Source of the DNA: Oscillospiraceae bacterium
GTDB lineage: Bacteria; Bacillota; Clostridia; Oscillospirales; Ruminococcaceae
Direction of reading: 5' to 3'
Length of the DNA: 64,000 nt
NCBI GenBank assembly: GCA_030533325.1
Contig: JAUNJJ010000006.1
Span: forward strand, 1-64,000
Each line of letters starts with the position of its first letter. Position 1 is the first letter of the stretch. Positions 7,737 through 16,427 of this stretch are shown here, piece after piece. The notes under the pieces are model-generated. The model saw only the letters and a program-made list of their open reading frames with translations, was not told the DNA's origin and did no database searches. Made by a program: the position numbers and the translations under genes.

Positions 7737-9341
7737 TCAAAGCTGTGGGCCAGCAGCTACGAGAGCCTTACCAGCTTCGTTAGTTGTATACTTAACAAAG
7801 TTCTTGTTAAATCTTGCAGCAAGATCCTTAGCCTTTGTTTCCCATTCAGAAGGATCAGCATATGTGTCTCTTGGATCGAGGATGCCTGTGTCAACACCAG
7901 GGAGTTCTGTTGGAACTTCGAAGTCGAACATAGGAATCTTCTTTGTAGGAGCCTTGTTGATGTCACCGTTAAGGATAGCGTCGATGATACCACGTGTATC
8001 CTTGATTGTGATTCTCTTGCCTGTGCCGTTCCAGCCTGTGTTTACGAGATATGCCTTAGCACCGCTCTTTTCCATCTTCTTAACGAGTTCTTCAGCGTAC
8101 TTTGTCGGGTGGAGTTCAAGGAATGCCTGACCGAAGCAAGCTGAGAATGTTGGAGTTGGTTCTGTGATACCACGTTCTGTACCTGCAAGCTTAGCTGTGA
8201 AGCCTGAGAGGAAGTAGTACTGTGTCTGTTCCGGTGTGAGGATTGAAACCGGAGGAAGTACACCGAAAGCATCAGCTGAAAGGAAGATTACGTTCTTTGC
8301 AGCAGGAGCTGAAGAAACAGGCTTAACAATGTTGTTGATGTGGCTGATCGGGTAAGATACACGAGTGTTTTCTGTAACGCTCTTGTCGTCGAAGTCAATC
8401 TTGCCGTTTGCATCAACTGTTACGTTTTCAAGAAGAGCATTTCTCTTGATAGCGTTGAAGATGTCCGGTTCTGATTCCTTGTCAAGGCCGATAACCTTAG
8501 CATAGCAGCCGCCTTCGAAGTTGAATACGCCGTTATCATCCCAGCCGTGTTCGTCATCACCGATGAGAAGTCTCTTAGGATCTGTTGAAAGTGTTGTCTT
8601 ACCTGTACCTGAGAGGCCGAAGAATACAGCTGTGTTTTCACCGTTCATGTCTGTGTTAGCTGAGCAGTGCATTGAAGCGATGCCCTTGAGCGGGAGGTAA
8701 TAGTTCATCATTGAGAACATACCCTTCTTCATTTCGCCGCCGTACCATGTATTGATGATAACCTGTTCCTTGCTTGTGATGTTGAATGCTACACATGTTT
8801 CTGAGTTAAGACCGAGTTCCTTGTAGTTTTCAACCTTAGCCTTTGAAGCGTTGTATACAACAAAGTCAGGTTCAAATGATGCGAGTTCTTCTTCTGTAGG
8901 AATAATGAACATGTTCTTTACAAAGTGAGCCTGCCATGCAACTTCAACGATGAAACGAACTGCCATTCTTGTATCCTTGTTAGCACCGCAGAATGCATCT
9001 ACTACGAAGAGCTTCTTGTTTGAGAGTTCCTTCTTAGCGATATCCTTTACAACAGACCATGTTGATTCTGACATCTTGTGGTTATCGTTCGGATATTCTT
9101 CTGATGTCCACCATACTGTATCCTTTGAATTTTCGTCTTCAACGATATACTTGTCTTTAGGTGAACGACCAGTGTAGATACCAGTCATTACGTTTACAGC
9201 GTCGAGTTCTGTATTCTGTCCTACTTCGTAGCCTTCGTTAGAAGCCTTTGTTTCTTCTTCGAAAAGAACTTCAAAAGAAGGGTTATGAACGATTTCTGTT
9301 GTGCCTGTGATGCCATACTTTGTTAAATCAATCTTTGACAT
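7737..9341 (-). CDS. pckA: Phosphoenolpyruvate carboxykinase (ATP)
   Basis: Cytosolic enzyme interconverting oxaloacetate + ATP with PEP + CO2 + ADP. In succinate-forming anaerobes it usually runs in the carboxylating direction, making ATP. The 534-residue protein has the kinase P-loop [11 protein letters not shown], the metal/substrate segment DDEHGWDD, the substrate-binding [10 protein letters not shown], and the C-terminal [13 protein letters not shown] and [10 protein letters not shown] blocks of the ATP-dependent class. The start is ATG 9341 ([10 protein letters not shown]), with AAAGAGG nine bases upstream; an in-frame TTG three codons earlier lacks a ribosome site. Codon use is that of a highly expressed gene. 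Single-gene unit. This fits a fumarate/succinate route together with pyruvate kinase at 47.2 kb. Confidence 0.97.
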   Translation of the reverse strand: MSKIDLTKYGITGTTEIVHNPSFEVLFEEETKASNEGYEVGQNTELDAVNVMTGIYTGRSPKDKYIVEDENSKDTVWWTSEEYPNDNHKMSESTWSVVKDIAKKELSNKKLFVVDAFCGANKDTRMAVRFIVEVAWQAHFVKNMFIIPTEEELASFEPDFVVYNASKAKVENYKELGLNSETCVAFNITSKEQVIINTWYGGEMKKGMFSMMNYYLPLKGIASMHCSANTDMNGENTAVFFGLSGTGKTTLSTDPKRLLIGDDEHGWDDNGVFNFEGGCYAKVIGLDKESEPDIFNAIKRNALLENVTVDANGKIDFDDKSVTENTRVSYPISHINNIVKPVSSAPAAKNVIFLSADAFGVLPPVSILTPEQTQYYFLSGFTAKLAGTERGITEPTPTFSACFGQAFLELHPTKYAEELVKKMEKSGAKAYLVNTGWNGTGKRITIKDTRGIIDAILNGDINKAPTKKIPMFDFEVPTELPGVDTGILDPRDTYADPSEWETKAKDLAARFNKNFVKYTTNEAGKALVAAGPQL

Positions 9342-9480
9342 TTTTAACAACCTCTTTCTTGATGTATTTATTTGTGAGGAACACTGTCCCGGCAGTTATT
9401 GTATTGAAAATTGGATACCGGATATAACCGTGAACTCAGATTCAGTTCAGGTACAGACAGACATTATTCCTGACCTTATA

Positions 9481-9489
9481 ATTATACCA
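9481..9489 (-). promoter_or_regulatory. Extended -10 promoter of pckA
   Basis: Minus strand: TGGTATAAT (9481-9489), an extended -10 element, with no good -35. It implies a leader of about 130 bases. Confidence 0.5.
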
Positions 9490-9628
9490 CATAAATTCAA
9501 TCTCTGCACCCTTTTTTTAAAAATTTTTTTAGATTTTCACAAATCTGTTCTCAGGATAAAAAAACAATCCTGATTTTATTATTTTCTGAACAAATTACTC
9601 AGAAAAAGATTTTCATGTTTACTATAAT

Positions 9629-10336
9629 TTACTCAAACGGGTCAGATTCATCATCTTTTTTATATTCTGAATACAGATTAAGAGTATTGTCCACTGTATT
9701 TACGCATCCGAGAAAAATTTCTTCAGCATTGTGGAATCCCTGCTCCTTAATTTTTTTATCAAGCCAGATGCGGTTGTTCCCGGTTTTCTTAAGATTTTCC
9801 TCATTTACATGTCCGTCAAGTATTACGTTTACCGGTATCTCCTGCTGAACCGGATTCATATTTACATCCGACGGTTCAAGCGGACGATGATTTTCAACCG
9901 GCAGAATGCTTACTGAACCATTGTACTCAAATACAGCTGTCTGTACCTGTGACAGGTCAAAATATCCCTGACTGCGGCAGTGAGTCAGAAAATCACTTAT
10001 ATCAAGCCTTGCCTTTTTAAAATGACTCCTGTACAGCTTTCCCCTGTCAAAAAGAATAAGAGGTCTTCCGATTATAATTTTACGCATACCGGTGGACTTG
10101 CCTGTAATAACGGAAACCAGATATGCAATAACAGCATAGACTATCATGGCAGCAAGCGTCCGTTCCGGATTCTCAAGCTCCGTTGCAAATTCTGCTGCTA
10201 TCGAACCGATAGATATACCTATTATATAGTCAAACATACTCAGCTGGGACACCTGCTTGTTCCCCATAAGTTTGGTAAGAAGGAAAAGTGCAGTAACACT
10301 TGCAACCGACATTAGTACAGTCTTAAATAATTCCAT
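9629..10336 (-). CDS. DUF421 (YetF-type) membrane protein
   Basis: A 235-residue protein with three N-terminal transmembrane helices (about residues 3-75) and a cytoplasmic alpha/beta part, as in DUF421/YetF proteins. Conserved features are LLTKLMGNKQVSQLSMFDYIIGISIGSIAAE (in two parts) and the RPLILFDRGKLYRSHFKKARLD block. Family members are linked to spore-coat or stress functions in bacilli but lack a defined reaction. An in-frame longer ORF reaches 10387, but AAAGGAG nine bases before ATG 10336 (MELFKTVLMS) decides the start. Nothing is co-transcribed. Confidence 0.85.
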   Translation of the reverse strand: MELFKTVLMSVASVTALFLLTKLMGNKQVSQLSMFDYIIGISIGSIAAEFATELENPERTLAAMIVYAVIAYLVSVITGKSTGMRKIIIGRPLILFDRGKLYRSHFKKARLDISDFLTHCRSQGYFDLSQVQTAVFEYNGSVSILPVENHRPLEPSDVNMNPVQQEIPVNVILDGHVNEENLKKTGNNRIWLDKKIKEQGFHNAEEIFLGCVNTVDNTLNLYSEYKKDDESDPFE

Positions 10337-10398
10337 AATAATACACTCCTTTTGATTAGGATATGTCTGTGATATGAAATTATACAATTCTCTTATAC

Positions 10399-10433
10399 AA
10401 AAAACATACTCCCGGTTATCAGCCGGAAGTATG
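10399..10433 (-). terminator. Second terminator downstream of tRNA-Gln
   Basis: On the minus strand CATACTTCCGG (10423-10433) pairs with CCGGGAGTATG (10405-10415), one mismatch, followed by TTTTTT. Confidence 0.75.
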
Positions 10434-10451
10434 CTCAGTTTCCGTTTTAAA

Positions 10452-10481
10452 AATAAAAAACCTCGTTAAACTAACGAGGTT
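10452..10481 (-). terminator. Terminator of tRNA-Gln
   Basis: Minus strand stem AACCTCGTTA (10472-10481) / TAACGAGGTT (10459-10468) followed by TTTTTATTT, directly after the tRNA. Confidence 0.9.
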
Positions 10482-10488
10482 TAAGGAT

Positions 10489-10560
10489 TGGGGCGGAAGG
10501 ATTTGAACCCTCGGAATGGTGGAGTCAGAGTCCACTGCCTTACCGCTTGGCGACGCCCCA
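10489..10560 (-). tRNA. tRNA-Gln (anticodon CTG)
   Basis: A 72-base cloverleaf on the minus strand. Acceptor TGGGGCG/CGCCCCA, anticodon stem GTGGA/TCCAC enclosing loop CTCTGAC (anticodon CTG, reads CAG), and a T-arm with GGTTCAAATCC. The U1-A72 pair is characteristic of tRNA-Gln. CCA is not encoded, consistent with the cca gene at 18.3 kb. Confidence 0.95.
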
Positions 10561-10598
10561 GTATCTTTTGTTTTTATCTGTCGTCCGACGACTTTTAT

Positions 10599-10627
10599 AT
10601 TATATCATACAACACTCCATGTGTCAA
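10599..10627 (-). promoter_or_regulatory. Consensus promoter of tRNA-Gln
   Basis: Minus strand: TTGACA (10622-10627), 17-base spacer, TATAAT (10599-10604). A short GTCGT-CGG-ACGAC stem lies between it and the tRNA. Confidence 0.88.
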
Positions 10628-10766
10628 CACTTTTTTTGAATTTTTTTAAAAAAATTTTTTATTTATAAATCAGGCATAGTTTAAAACATTTTTTTAAATA
10701 TATTTCATATTGTTTTTACATAAGCAGATTTTTAAAGTGTTTTTTTTATGTTTTTAAAAAAAACTA

Positions 10767-10795
10767 TTGACATTGCATCAATTAAATAATATAAT
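10767..10795 (+). promoter_or_regulatory. Perfect consensus promoter with no ORF behind it
   Basis: TTGACA (10767-10772), exactly 17 bases, TATAAT (10790-10795). The next coding region starts 240 bases away and has its own promoter at 10965. Confidence 0.85.
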
Positions 10796-10801
10796 ATATA
10801 C

Positions 10802-10952
10802 AGGTCGTTAAACTTGATTTAATTAATCTAACCATTTCTTACTAATAAATTCGGATTTTTATTCCGGATTTGCACTTTTTTCATTTTCCCCTATATTTTC
10901 ATCAAACTTTACCGCACATGCATCCCCCTATAGCATGTGCGGTATTTCTTTA
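10802..10952 (+). ncRNA. Putative small RNA or leader transcript of about 150 nt
   Basis: A perfect promoter ends at 10795. The predicted transcript contains a 9-bp stem, AAATTCGGA (10847-10855) with TCCGGATTT (10863-10871). It closes with a strong 11-bp hairpin, ACCGCACATGC (10911-10921) with GCATGTGCGGT (10933-10943), followed by ATTTCTTTATT. No reading frame with a ribosome site is present. I do not recognise an Rfam family. It could be a trans-acting sRNA or an attenuated leader of the DUF368 operon; the separate promoter at 10965 favours the first. Inference from signals only. Confidence 0.5.
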
Positions 10953-10964
10953 TTATAAATTGAA

Positions 10965-10994
10965 TTGACAAACTACCATATAGTGTACTATAAT
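10965..10994 (+). promoter_or_regulatory. Promoter of the DUF368 operon
   Basis: TTGACA (10965-10970), 18-base spacer, TATAAT (10989-10994). Confidence 0.82.
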
Positions 10995-11033
10995 TAGAAA
11001 GTATTATTGTTTATTAAAAGACGGAGGAACAAC

Positions 11034-11870
11034 ATGAAAAATTTTATCACAGCATTAAAAGGCGCCGCTCTCGGAACGGCATTTGTAATCCCTGGCTTCA
11101 GTGGCGGTACTATGGCCGTAATCCTCAAGATTTACGACAGACTTCTGGATGCCATATCACTAAGCATCGAAAAGCTGAAAAAGAATTTCGGATTTATTCT
11201 CTTTCTCGTAATCGGCATGGCAGCAGGCGTATTCGCAACTGCAGTAGGTCTTTCCTGGCTTTTTGAAAATCACCCTGTGCCAACTGCACTCACTCTGACC
11301 GGTATAGTAATCGGAAGCCTTCCTATGATCTGGAAAGAATGTACCTCGGAAAGCAAATTCAAACCGGTAAATATCATACCTTTCCTTATTGCGTTTGCGG
11401 TAATGATAGTTATGTTCCTTATTGAAAACAACGGCACAGCGGAAAATGCAGTTCAGACTGATTTTTCTCTCATACTCGCTCTCAAGCTTGCTGCAGGCGG
11501 ATTCATTGCAGCAATATCAATGGTTATCCCGGGCATAAGCGGCTCACTCATGCTCACAATAATGGGCATGTATGAAACAAGCATAACTGCAGTAAAGGAT
11601 CTCAACATCGCACTCATCGCACCTATAGGCATTGGTGCTGTGGCCGGAATTCTCTCAGGCGCAAAAATTATCTCTTTACTTCTTAAAAAATTCAGACAGA
11701 GTACATACTCAGTTATCATAGGTCTTATCGTCGGTTCACTCCTGACAATCTTCCCTTCGGATTTCAGCCTCAATGCAGAAGGGATTATCGGTATAGTTCT
11801 TGGTATTGTCGGCTTTATCATTCCGATTTTATTTGATAAAATGTCAGCAAAAAAAGAAACAGAAAAATAA
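11034..11870 (+). CDS. DUF368 membrane protein, probable undecaprenyl-phosphate translocase (PopT family)
   Basis: A 278-residue polytopic membrane protein of the DUF368 family. Recent work on the family (PopT) assigns it to flipping the lipid carrier undecaprenyl phosphate back across the membrane for reuse in envelope synthesis; I transfer that role by family. The two inverted-repeat signatures are visible: GTAFVIPGFSGGTMAVIL near the N-terminus and SMVIPGISGSLMLTIMG around residue 165. About eight hydrophobic segments. ATG 11034 is chosen because GGAGG lies seven bases upstream; the longer frame from 11007 begins inside the leader. It heads a four-gene operon (27-base gap, 4-base overlap, 24-base gap) that ends at the terminator at 14.4 kb. 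Confidence 0.88.
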   Translation: MKNFITALKGAALGTAFVIPGFSGGTMAVILKIYDRLLDAISLSIEKLKKNFGFILFLVIGMAAGVFATAVGLSWLFENHPVPTALTLTGIVIGSLPMIWKECTSESKFKPVNIIPFLIAFAVMIVMFLIENNGTAENAVQTDFSLILALKLAAGGFIAAISMVIPGISGSLMLTIMGMYETSITAVKDLNIALIAPIGIGAVAGILSGAKIISLLLKKFRQSTYSVIIGLIVGSLLTIFPSDFSLNAEGIIGIVLGIVGFIIPILFDKMSAKKETEK

Positions 11871-11897
11871 ACTCTGCAGAGTGAAGGAGTATCTCAT

Positions 11898-12269
11898 ATG
11901 AGAAAGTATCTTACAGCATATCTTGCCTACATAGATAATATCATAAGCAGCGGACAGGAATATGACGAAGAAAAATTAAAGGAAGAACACCTGAAGCAGA
12001 TTCAGTTCATGCAGCATGAACGGCTTATTCATCTTATCGTAACGGTTCTTTTCGCAGTTTTGCTTTTTATCAGTCTGGGTATACTTGTAAGCACAGGCGA
12101 ATTCGCATTTTTAATTCTCACTCTGATGCTTCTTCTCCTTCTGATACCGTATATATTTCACTACTATTTCCTCGAAAACAGTGTTCAGAAAATGTACAGG
12201 CAGTTCAACAGTATGAAACACAGCAGTGATATTCCGGGGATCTGCATACACGGAGTAAGCAAAAAATGA
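11898..12269 (+). CDS. Small two-helix membrane protein, unrecognised
   Basis: A 123-residue protein that I do not recognise. It has a charged N-terminal segment (SGQEYDEEKLKEEHLKQIQF, residues 18-37), then two adjacent transmembrane helices (about 45-68 and 72-92), and a short basic cytoplasmic tail. AAGGAG precedes the ATG. Its stop overlaps the start of the next gene by four bases (ATGA), so the two are translationally coupled. It probably acts with the two following membrane proteins. Confidence 0.75.
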   Translation: MRKYLTAYLAYIDNIISSGQEYDEEKLKEEHLKQIQFMQHERLIHLIVTVLFAVLLFISLGILVSTGEFAFLILTLMLLLLLIPYIFHYYFLENSVQKMYRQFNSMKHSSDIPGICIHGVSKK

Positions 12270-13171
12270 AAAGTTCAGTTTACAGAATAGCAGTCGCCCC
12301 TTTTATTTTATCTGCTGTAATTATCTATATCGCATTCTACTCTGTAGGAGTAGTTGAGAAAAATTATGTTTCTGATGCTGCAAAAGAATACCTTTCATCG
12401 CTTGCATCCAACATATATGACAACAACAGCGAATATGAGGTTATGACAGACAAGCTGTGCAGTGAGTATGAACTAAAGGCACAGACGCTGTCAATACTTA
12501 TCTCACAGCTGCCGAAAACACTAAGCGAAGACATGACATCAGAAGAACTCAGAATCGCATCCGGAGCTGACGAGATAATGATTTCAGATAAAAACGGACT
12601 GATCATATTCAGCACCTCTCCTGATTCAGAAATAGAATATGTAAATGAGCAGTTCACAGATGGTCTTACACAAAAAAACTACTGCAGAACCGCCATCCAC
12701 AAATCAGAAAACGGATGTATATTTGAAGTTGCAGTTTCAAGGCGAAACGAAAGCGGACTTATAATCACAAGTTTTGTCAACACCGCCCTTAATGAAGTTC
12801 TCACATACAAGGACACCTCGTATGCACTTCACCGAAACACAGCGTTTGATGCGGATTCAACCTCGGTAATTGATATAACGGAAAACAAATACATAGCCCA
12901 CACCACTGCCGGACTTATCGGTGCCGAATGCATCATCTCCCCTGAACGCTTCAAAAACCGCGAAGGATATTTTTCATACAAGTATCAGGGAGAACCTTCA
13001 TTTGTGTTTTACGAATATTATGACGACAGTACTGTAATTATGAGTATCATCTCCAAGAAAAATGTATACACAAAAAGAACTCTGGTCCTTGTCTGGATGG
13101 TAGTTCTTCAGTTTGTGTTCATGCTCTCGTCAGTGCTTTCAATAAGATCATATAAAAAAGATTATTTGTAA
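12266..13171 (+). CDS. Membrane protein with one extracellular sensor-like domain, no output domain
   Basis: A 301-residue protein with an N-terminal transmembrane helix (about residues 9-28), an extracellular region of about 230 residues, and a C-terminal helix (about 270-292) ending in a short basic tail RSYKKDYL. The layout (helix, 200-250 residue outside domain with mixed alpha/beta character, helix) is that of dCache/PAS-type sensors, and DADSTSVIDITENKYIAH resembles the strand-loop-strand of such domains. However, no histidine kinase, GGDEF or methyl-accepting part follows. It may therefore sense through partner proteins encoded on either side. Sensor fold is inferred, not demonstrated. 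Confidence 0.7.
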   Translation: MKSSVYRIAVAPFILSAVIIYIAFYSVGVVEKNYVSDAAKEYLSSLASNIYDNNSEYEVMTDKLCSEYELKAQTLSILISQLPKTLSEDMTSEELRIASGADEIMISDKNGLIIFSTSPDSEIEYVNEQFTDGLTQKNYCRTAIHKSENGCIFEVAVSRRNESGLIITSFVNTALNEVLTYKDTSYALHRNTAFDADSTSVIDITENKYIAHTTAGLIGAECIISPERFKNREGYFSYKYQGEPSFVFYEYYDDSTVIMSIISKKNVYTKRTLVLVWMVVLQFVFMLSSVLSIRSYKKDYL

Positions 13172-13195
13172 ACAAGAAGGGAAGGACAACATACC

Positions 13196-14386
13196 ATGAG
13201 AGAAACATTTGATCAGGAAATTATAAACAAAATGTTCGAAAACAAAGTAAAAATGAAGAAGATAAGAACATCATACAGTACAATGCTGTTCATGAGTACA
13301 GCGATTCTTATTATTCAGCTCATTTTTATGATTGTTGGTGGCCTGAACGTCTATATGCTTGAAGGCATACTGTTCAACGCAGTTGTTTTCTATATCGGTA
13401 CACAGAAATTCAGCAATACAGTCCTTCAGTACGTCCTGATGGCTCTTAACCTTATTGCAGCTGCTGCATTTCTGATCTGGCATCCTGTCTCGGAAATACT
13501 TCTGCGTATAGGAATTATGCAGCACCTTTATCTCGCTGTCGAAATGTACCTTTTTATCAGACTCGGTGCACAGAAGGAAGAGCTTTCATATGAGCTTGGA
13601 TATCCTTATTTCACCGAAATCGCTGCATACCAGCATGAAGACAAGGACTATGTCCCTGAAAACGACATTCATTCCGGATCTGCCGAAATGAATCAGATTT
13701 CTGAAAGTGAAAATATATCTTCAGACCTTTCTGTTGAGAAGAGAGAAGGAGTCTGGCAGAATGCCGGAATGGACACTATCAGCAGCGCCGGTATTCCTAT
13801 GGAATTTACCAGCGATGCAGTCAGGACTGAACACAATCTTTATTCAGAAATGTACAGCCAAAAACCGCAGGCGGTGCAGAAAGAGCCTGAATATGACAGG
13901 GAACTTTTAAGAATTAACCGCGGAAAAATGAAGAATTTCAAAATTTTTCAGAAAATGATTTTTATCACAGATGCTGTTATAACGTTAATCGTTATTTCAA
14001 ACACAATCGGTGCAATATGCAATATGATGAATGAACCTTTGGGAATATTTGTTTTCCTTCAGCTTTTAGGCGTAATCATCGCCTCAGTTATTACCGTTAC
14101 GTGTCTGGATAACAGAACAGTAATAAAAAGTGCATTATACGCCTTTACGACATCAGGTTTTTTCTTTACAATAATCTTTATGGATATGTCGTACGCATTC
14201 TTTTTCCTTGCCTTTACCGTTCAGATGCTGATTTCATCAAAGCTTGCAGATATTCAGGATTATCTGAAGACACAGTTCGGTTATCCGTATTTTCAGGAAA
14301 ATATGATAATAAAACAGTACCATACCAGCGAATATGCACCGGAACACAAAATAAACTTCAGGAATAACGGGATGGATGAATTGTAA
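13196..14386 (+). CDS. Membrane protein with internal duplication (GYPYF repeats), unrecognised
   Basis: A 396-residue protein built from two similar halves. Each half has about four transmembrane helices followed by a cytoplasmic motif: LSYELGYPYFTEIAAYQ...DYVPE (about residues 125-160) and LKTQFGYPYFQENMIIKQ...EYAPE (about 355-390). A hydrophilic Ser/Glu-rich linker of about 80 residues joins them. I know no family with this pattern. AAGGGAAGGAC precedes the ATG. Last gene of the DUF368 operon. The repeat suggests duplication and fusion of a four-helix module; function unknown. Confidence 0.75.
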   Translation: MRETFDQEIINKMFENKVKMKKIRTSYSTMLFMSTAILIIQLIFMIVGGLNVYMLEGILFNAVVFYIGTQKFSNTVLQYVLMALNLIAAAAFLIWHPVSEILLRIGIMQHLYLAVEMYLFIRLGAQKEELSYELGYPYFTEIAAYQHEDKDYVPENDIHSGSAEMNQISESENISSDLSVEKREGVWQNAGMDTISSAGIPMEFTSDAVRTEHNLYSEMYSQKPQAVQKEPEYDRELLRINRGKMKNFKIFQKMIFITDAVITLIVISNTIGAICNMMNEPLGIFVFLQLLGVIIASVITVTCLDNRTVIKSALYAFTTSGFFFTIIFMDMSYAFFFLAFTVQMLISSKLADIQDYLKTQFGYPYFQENMIIKQYHTSEYAPEHKINFRNNGMDEL

Positions 14387-14408
14387 TTTATCCCTTATCC
14401 CTGTAACA

Positions 14409-14457
14409 GCAACACCGCCCGAATTCAAACAGTCATTGAATCCGGGCGGTGTTTTTT
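14409..14457 (+). repeat. 49-base direct repeat, left copy
   Basis: Identical to 16428-16476, about 2.0 kb away and in the same orientation. The interval holds only the ATPase/RloB gene pair with its own promoter. Flanking bases differ on the outer and inner sides. Confidence 0.92.
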
Positions 14458-14458
14458 T
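14409..14458 (+). terminator. Terminator of the DUF368 operon, copy 1 of a duplicated terminator
   Basis: AACACCGCCCG plus ATTCAA pairs with TTGAAT plus CCGGGCGGTGTT, followed by seven T. A stretch of 49 bases here (14409-14457) is repeated exactly at 16428-16476. Confidence 0.95.
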
Positions 14459-14538
14459 ACACTCAGCTTATATTAAACTCAAAATATATAATTTTATTTA
14501 TAATATTTGCGGAAATATCACAAATATTATAAATAAAC

Positions 14539-14567
14539 TTGACAGCAATAAATCTTATTTATATAAT
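14539..14567 (+). promoter_or_regulatory. Promoter of the ATPase/RloB cassette
   Basis: TTGACA (14539-14544), 17-base spacer, TATAAT (14562-14567). Confidence 0.85.
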
Positions 14568-14615
14568 GGAATATAGTATAAATATTATAGTGAACAATTC
14601 AAAGGAGAAAAGCTT

Positions 14616-15788
14616 ATGTTATTACAGTTTTCTGTCACAAACCATCGTTCAATTAAGAATACAGCAGTGATCAGTATGAAAGCTGCTGCGGATAAAACCA
14701 TGAAAGAGGTTCTGATTTCCCCTGACGGAAAAAAAGAACTCGTTCCTGTTATTGCAATTTACGGAGCGAATGCAGCGGGAAAAAGCAATGTGATTCACGC
14801 ATTGCTGATGATGCGTGAAATGATATGCGGAAGTCTGGCCAAACCACTCAAGGGTGCAGAGCTTCCTTATGAACCTTTCGCGTTTACTGATGACTGTAAA
14901 AAACCAACTGAGCTTGATATAATATATTATTATAATGGCATCAGGTATTCATATGGATTTTCCTTTGACAAGGAAAAAATAATCAGTGAATATCTTTATC
15001 ACTGGCCAAACGGCAGAGAAGCATTGATTTTTTCAAGAGAGAAGGATCGTTATGAATTTCGTGAAAGTATTCAGGAACAGCTTACTCTTGCCGGAAGAAC
15101 TTCTGAAAACAGATTGTATCTTACAAGTTCCAGTGAATGGAACTGTGCTCAGACAGAAAAGGCATATATGTGGTTCAGAAACAATCTGAACGGATTAATT
15201 GCATCGGGTATTTCTGATGAAACAACTATTGAAGCAATCAGGAAAGGCGGGGAGGAAAAACAGCGTATTTTAAGAGAAATGCTGCTGGCTGATCTGGGAA
15301 TCTGCAATTTTGAAGTAACTGGTACAAAAGAAAAACCGATTATCTCCACTGTTCATAAGCTGACTGATGATAACGGAAAGCAAAAGAAATTTACTTTGTT
15401 GCTTGGACAGGAATCAGTGGGAACACAGAGATTTTTTTCAAGAATCGGGATGTGGATAGAGGCTATGAATTCCGGTTCAGTTCTGGTAGTTGATGAAATT
15501 GAAGCAAGTATGCATCCATTGCTCACACGCCATCTTATTGAAATGATACAGGATCAGACAATTAACCAAAATCATGCACAGCTGATTTTTACTACACATG
15601 ATACAGGACTCCTGGATTTAAAACTTCTTCGTCGCGATCAGATATGGTTTGCGGAAAAAGATGAAAAAAACATGCAGACCGATATTTACGCTTTAACGGA
15701 GTTTTCACCAAGAAAAGATGAAAATATCGCCAGAGGATACCTGCAGGGCCGATACGGTGCGATTCCGTTTATTGGAGGTGAAATCTGA
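14616..15788 (+). CDS. AAA15/OLD-like ATPase, first gene of an AbiL/RloAB-type defence pair
   Basis: A 390-residue ABC/SMC-type ATPase of the AAA_21 (RloA-like) family. Walker A GANAAGKSN is near residue 50, the signature-helix region is around GQESVGTQRFFSRIG, Walker B is VLVVDEIEASMHP, and the switch histidine is in FTTHDTG. There is no C-terminal Toprim nuclease, unlike OLD proteins. Such ATPases pair with a small RloB-type effector in abortive-infection systems (Lactococcus AbiL has this arrangement), and the next gene is RloB-like with one base between stop and start. AAAGGAG precedes the ATG. The role in phage defence is inferred from family and pairing. Confidence 0.88.
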   Translation: MLLQFSVTNHRSIKNTAVISMKAAADKTMKEVLISPDGKKELVPVIAIYGANAAGKSNVIHALLMMREMICGSLAKPLKGAELPYEPFAFTDDCKKPTELDIIYYYNGIRYSYGFSFDKEKIISEYLYHWPNGREALIFSREKDRYEFRESIQEQLTLAGRTSENRLYLTSSSEWNCAQTEKAYMWFRNNLNGLIASGISDETTIEAIRKGGEEKQRILREMLLADLGICNFEVTGTKEKPIISTVHKLTDDNGKQKKFTLLLGQESVGTQRFFSRIGMWIEAMNSGSVLVVDEIEASMHPLLTRHLIEMIQDQTINQNHAQLIFTTHDTGLLDLKLLRRDQIWFAEKDEKNMQTDIYALTEFSPRKDENIARGYLQGRYGAIPFIGGEI

Positions 15789-15789
15789 T

Positions 15790-16413
15790 ATGGGAAGGAT
15801 TAAGGAGATAGAACGAAAATCACATGGCAGAAGGAAGAGAAAGCCAGTAATATATATAATATGTGAAGGCTCTGAAACAGAAATTCGTTACTTTAAAAAA
15901 TTCCGAAGCAGAGAATGCAATATTGATATTGTTCCGATTCCATCACAGTATAAATCAGCGGATAAACTTGTACAAAAATCACTTGCAACCATTGGATACA
16001 ATCCGTATTATCCTGATGAAGGAGATATTGTATGGTGTGTTTTTGATCGTGACGATAATTCAGATGCCATACTTATGAAGGCGAAACAAACTGCTGTTAA
16101 AGAAGGATATAAGATAGCTTTTTCCAACCCTTCTTTTGAAATCTGGTTCCTGCTGCATTTCAGTAATCAGACAACACCATTAGAAAACTGTGAATCAGTT
16201 GTAAATCAGCTTAAGAAAAAAGGAAAACTGGAACAGTATGAAAAAAACAAGGAAGTTTATGAACAGCTAAAATCTCTGCAGGAGGTAGCTATTGAACGTG
16301 CAAAGAAGAGAATGTATGAATTACAGGAAGAACATATTGAGATAATCAGCAGGGAGAGTAATCCTGTTACAACAGTGTTTGAACTGGTTGAATACCTGAA
16401 CAGTAAGAAGTAA
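15790..16413 (+). CDS. RloB-family protein, partner of the upstream ATPase
   Basis: A 207-residue protein of the RloB family. It has the N-terminal VIYIICEGSETEIRYFKKF strand-helix with acidic CEGxxTE motif, WCVFDRDDN, and NPSFEIWFLLHF. This acidic pattern resembles a Toprim-like nuclease core, the likely effector activity. The C-terminal third is Lys/Glu-rich and helical. The start is ATG 15790, one base after the ATPase stop, with GGAGG eleven bases upstream inside the ATPase gene; a longer in-frame ORF from 15718 only overlaps the ATPase. Works with the ATPase as a two-gene unit, inferred to be abortive infection. Confidence 0.85.
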   Translation: MGRIKEIERKSHGRRKRKPVIYIICEGSETEIRYFKKFRSRECNIDIVPIPSQYKSADKLVQKSLATIGYNPYYPDEGDIVWCVFDRDDNSDAILMKAKQTAVKEGYKIAFSNPSFEIWFLLHFSNQTTPLENCESVVNQLKKKGKLEQYEKNKEVYEQLKSLQEVAIERAKKRMYELQEEHIEIISRESNPVTTVFELVEYLNSKK

Positions 16414-16427
16414 CTTAAATATCTGAG

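Noticed and set aside
10911..10943. The 11-bp hairpin considered as a LacI- or HrcA-type operator
   Set aside because: The arms (ACCGCACATGC) match neither CIRCE nor LacI operators, and the position after a promoter with following T-rich bases fits a terminator better.
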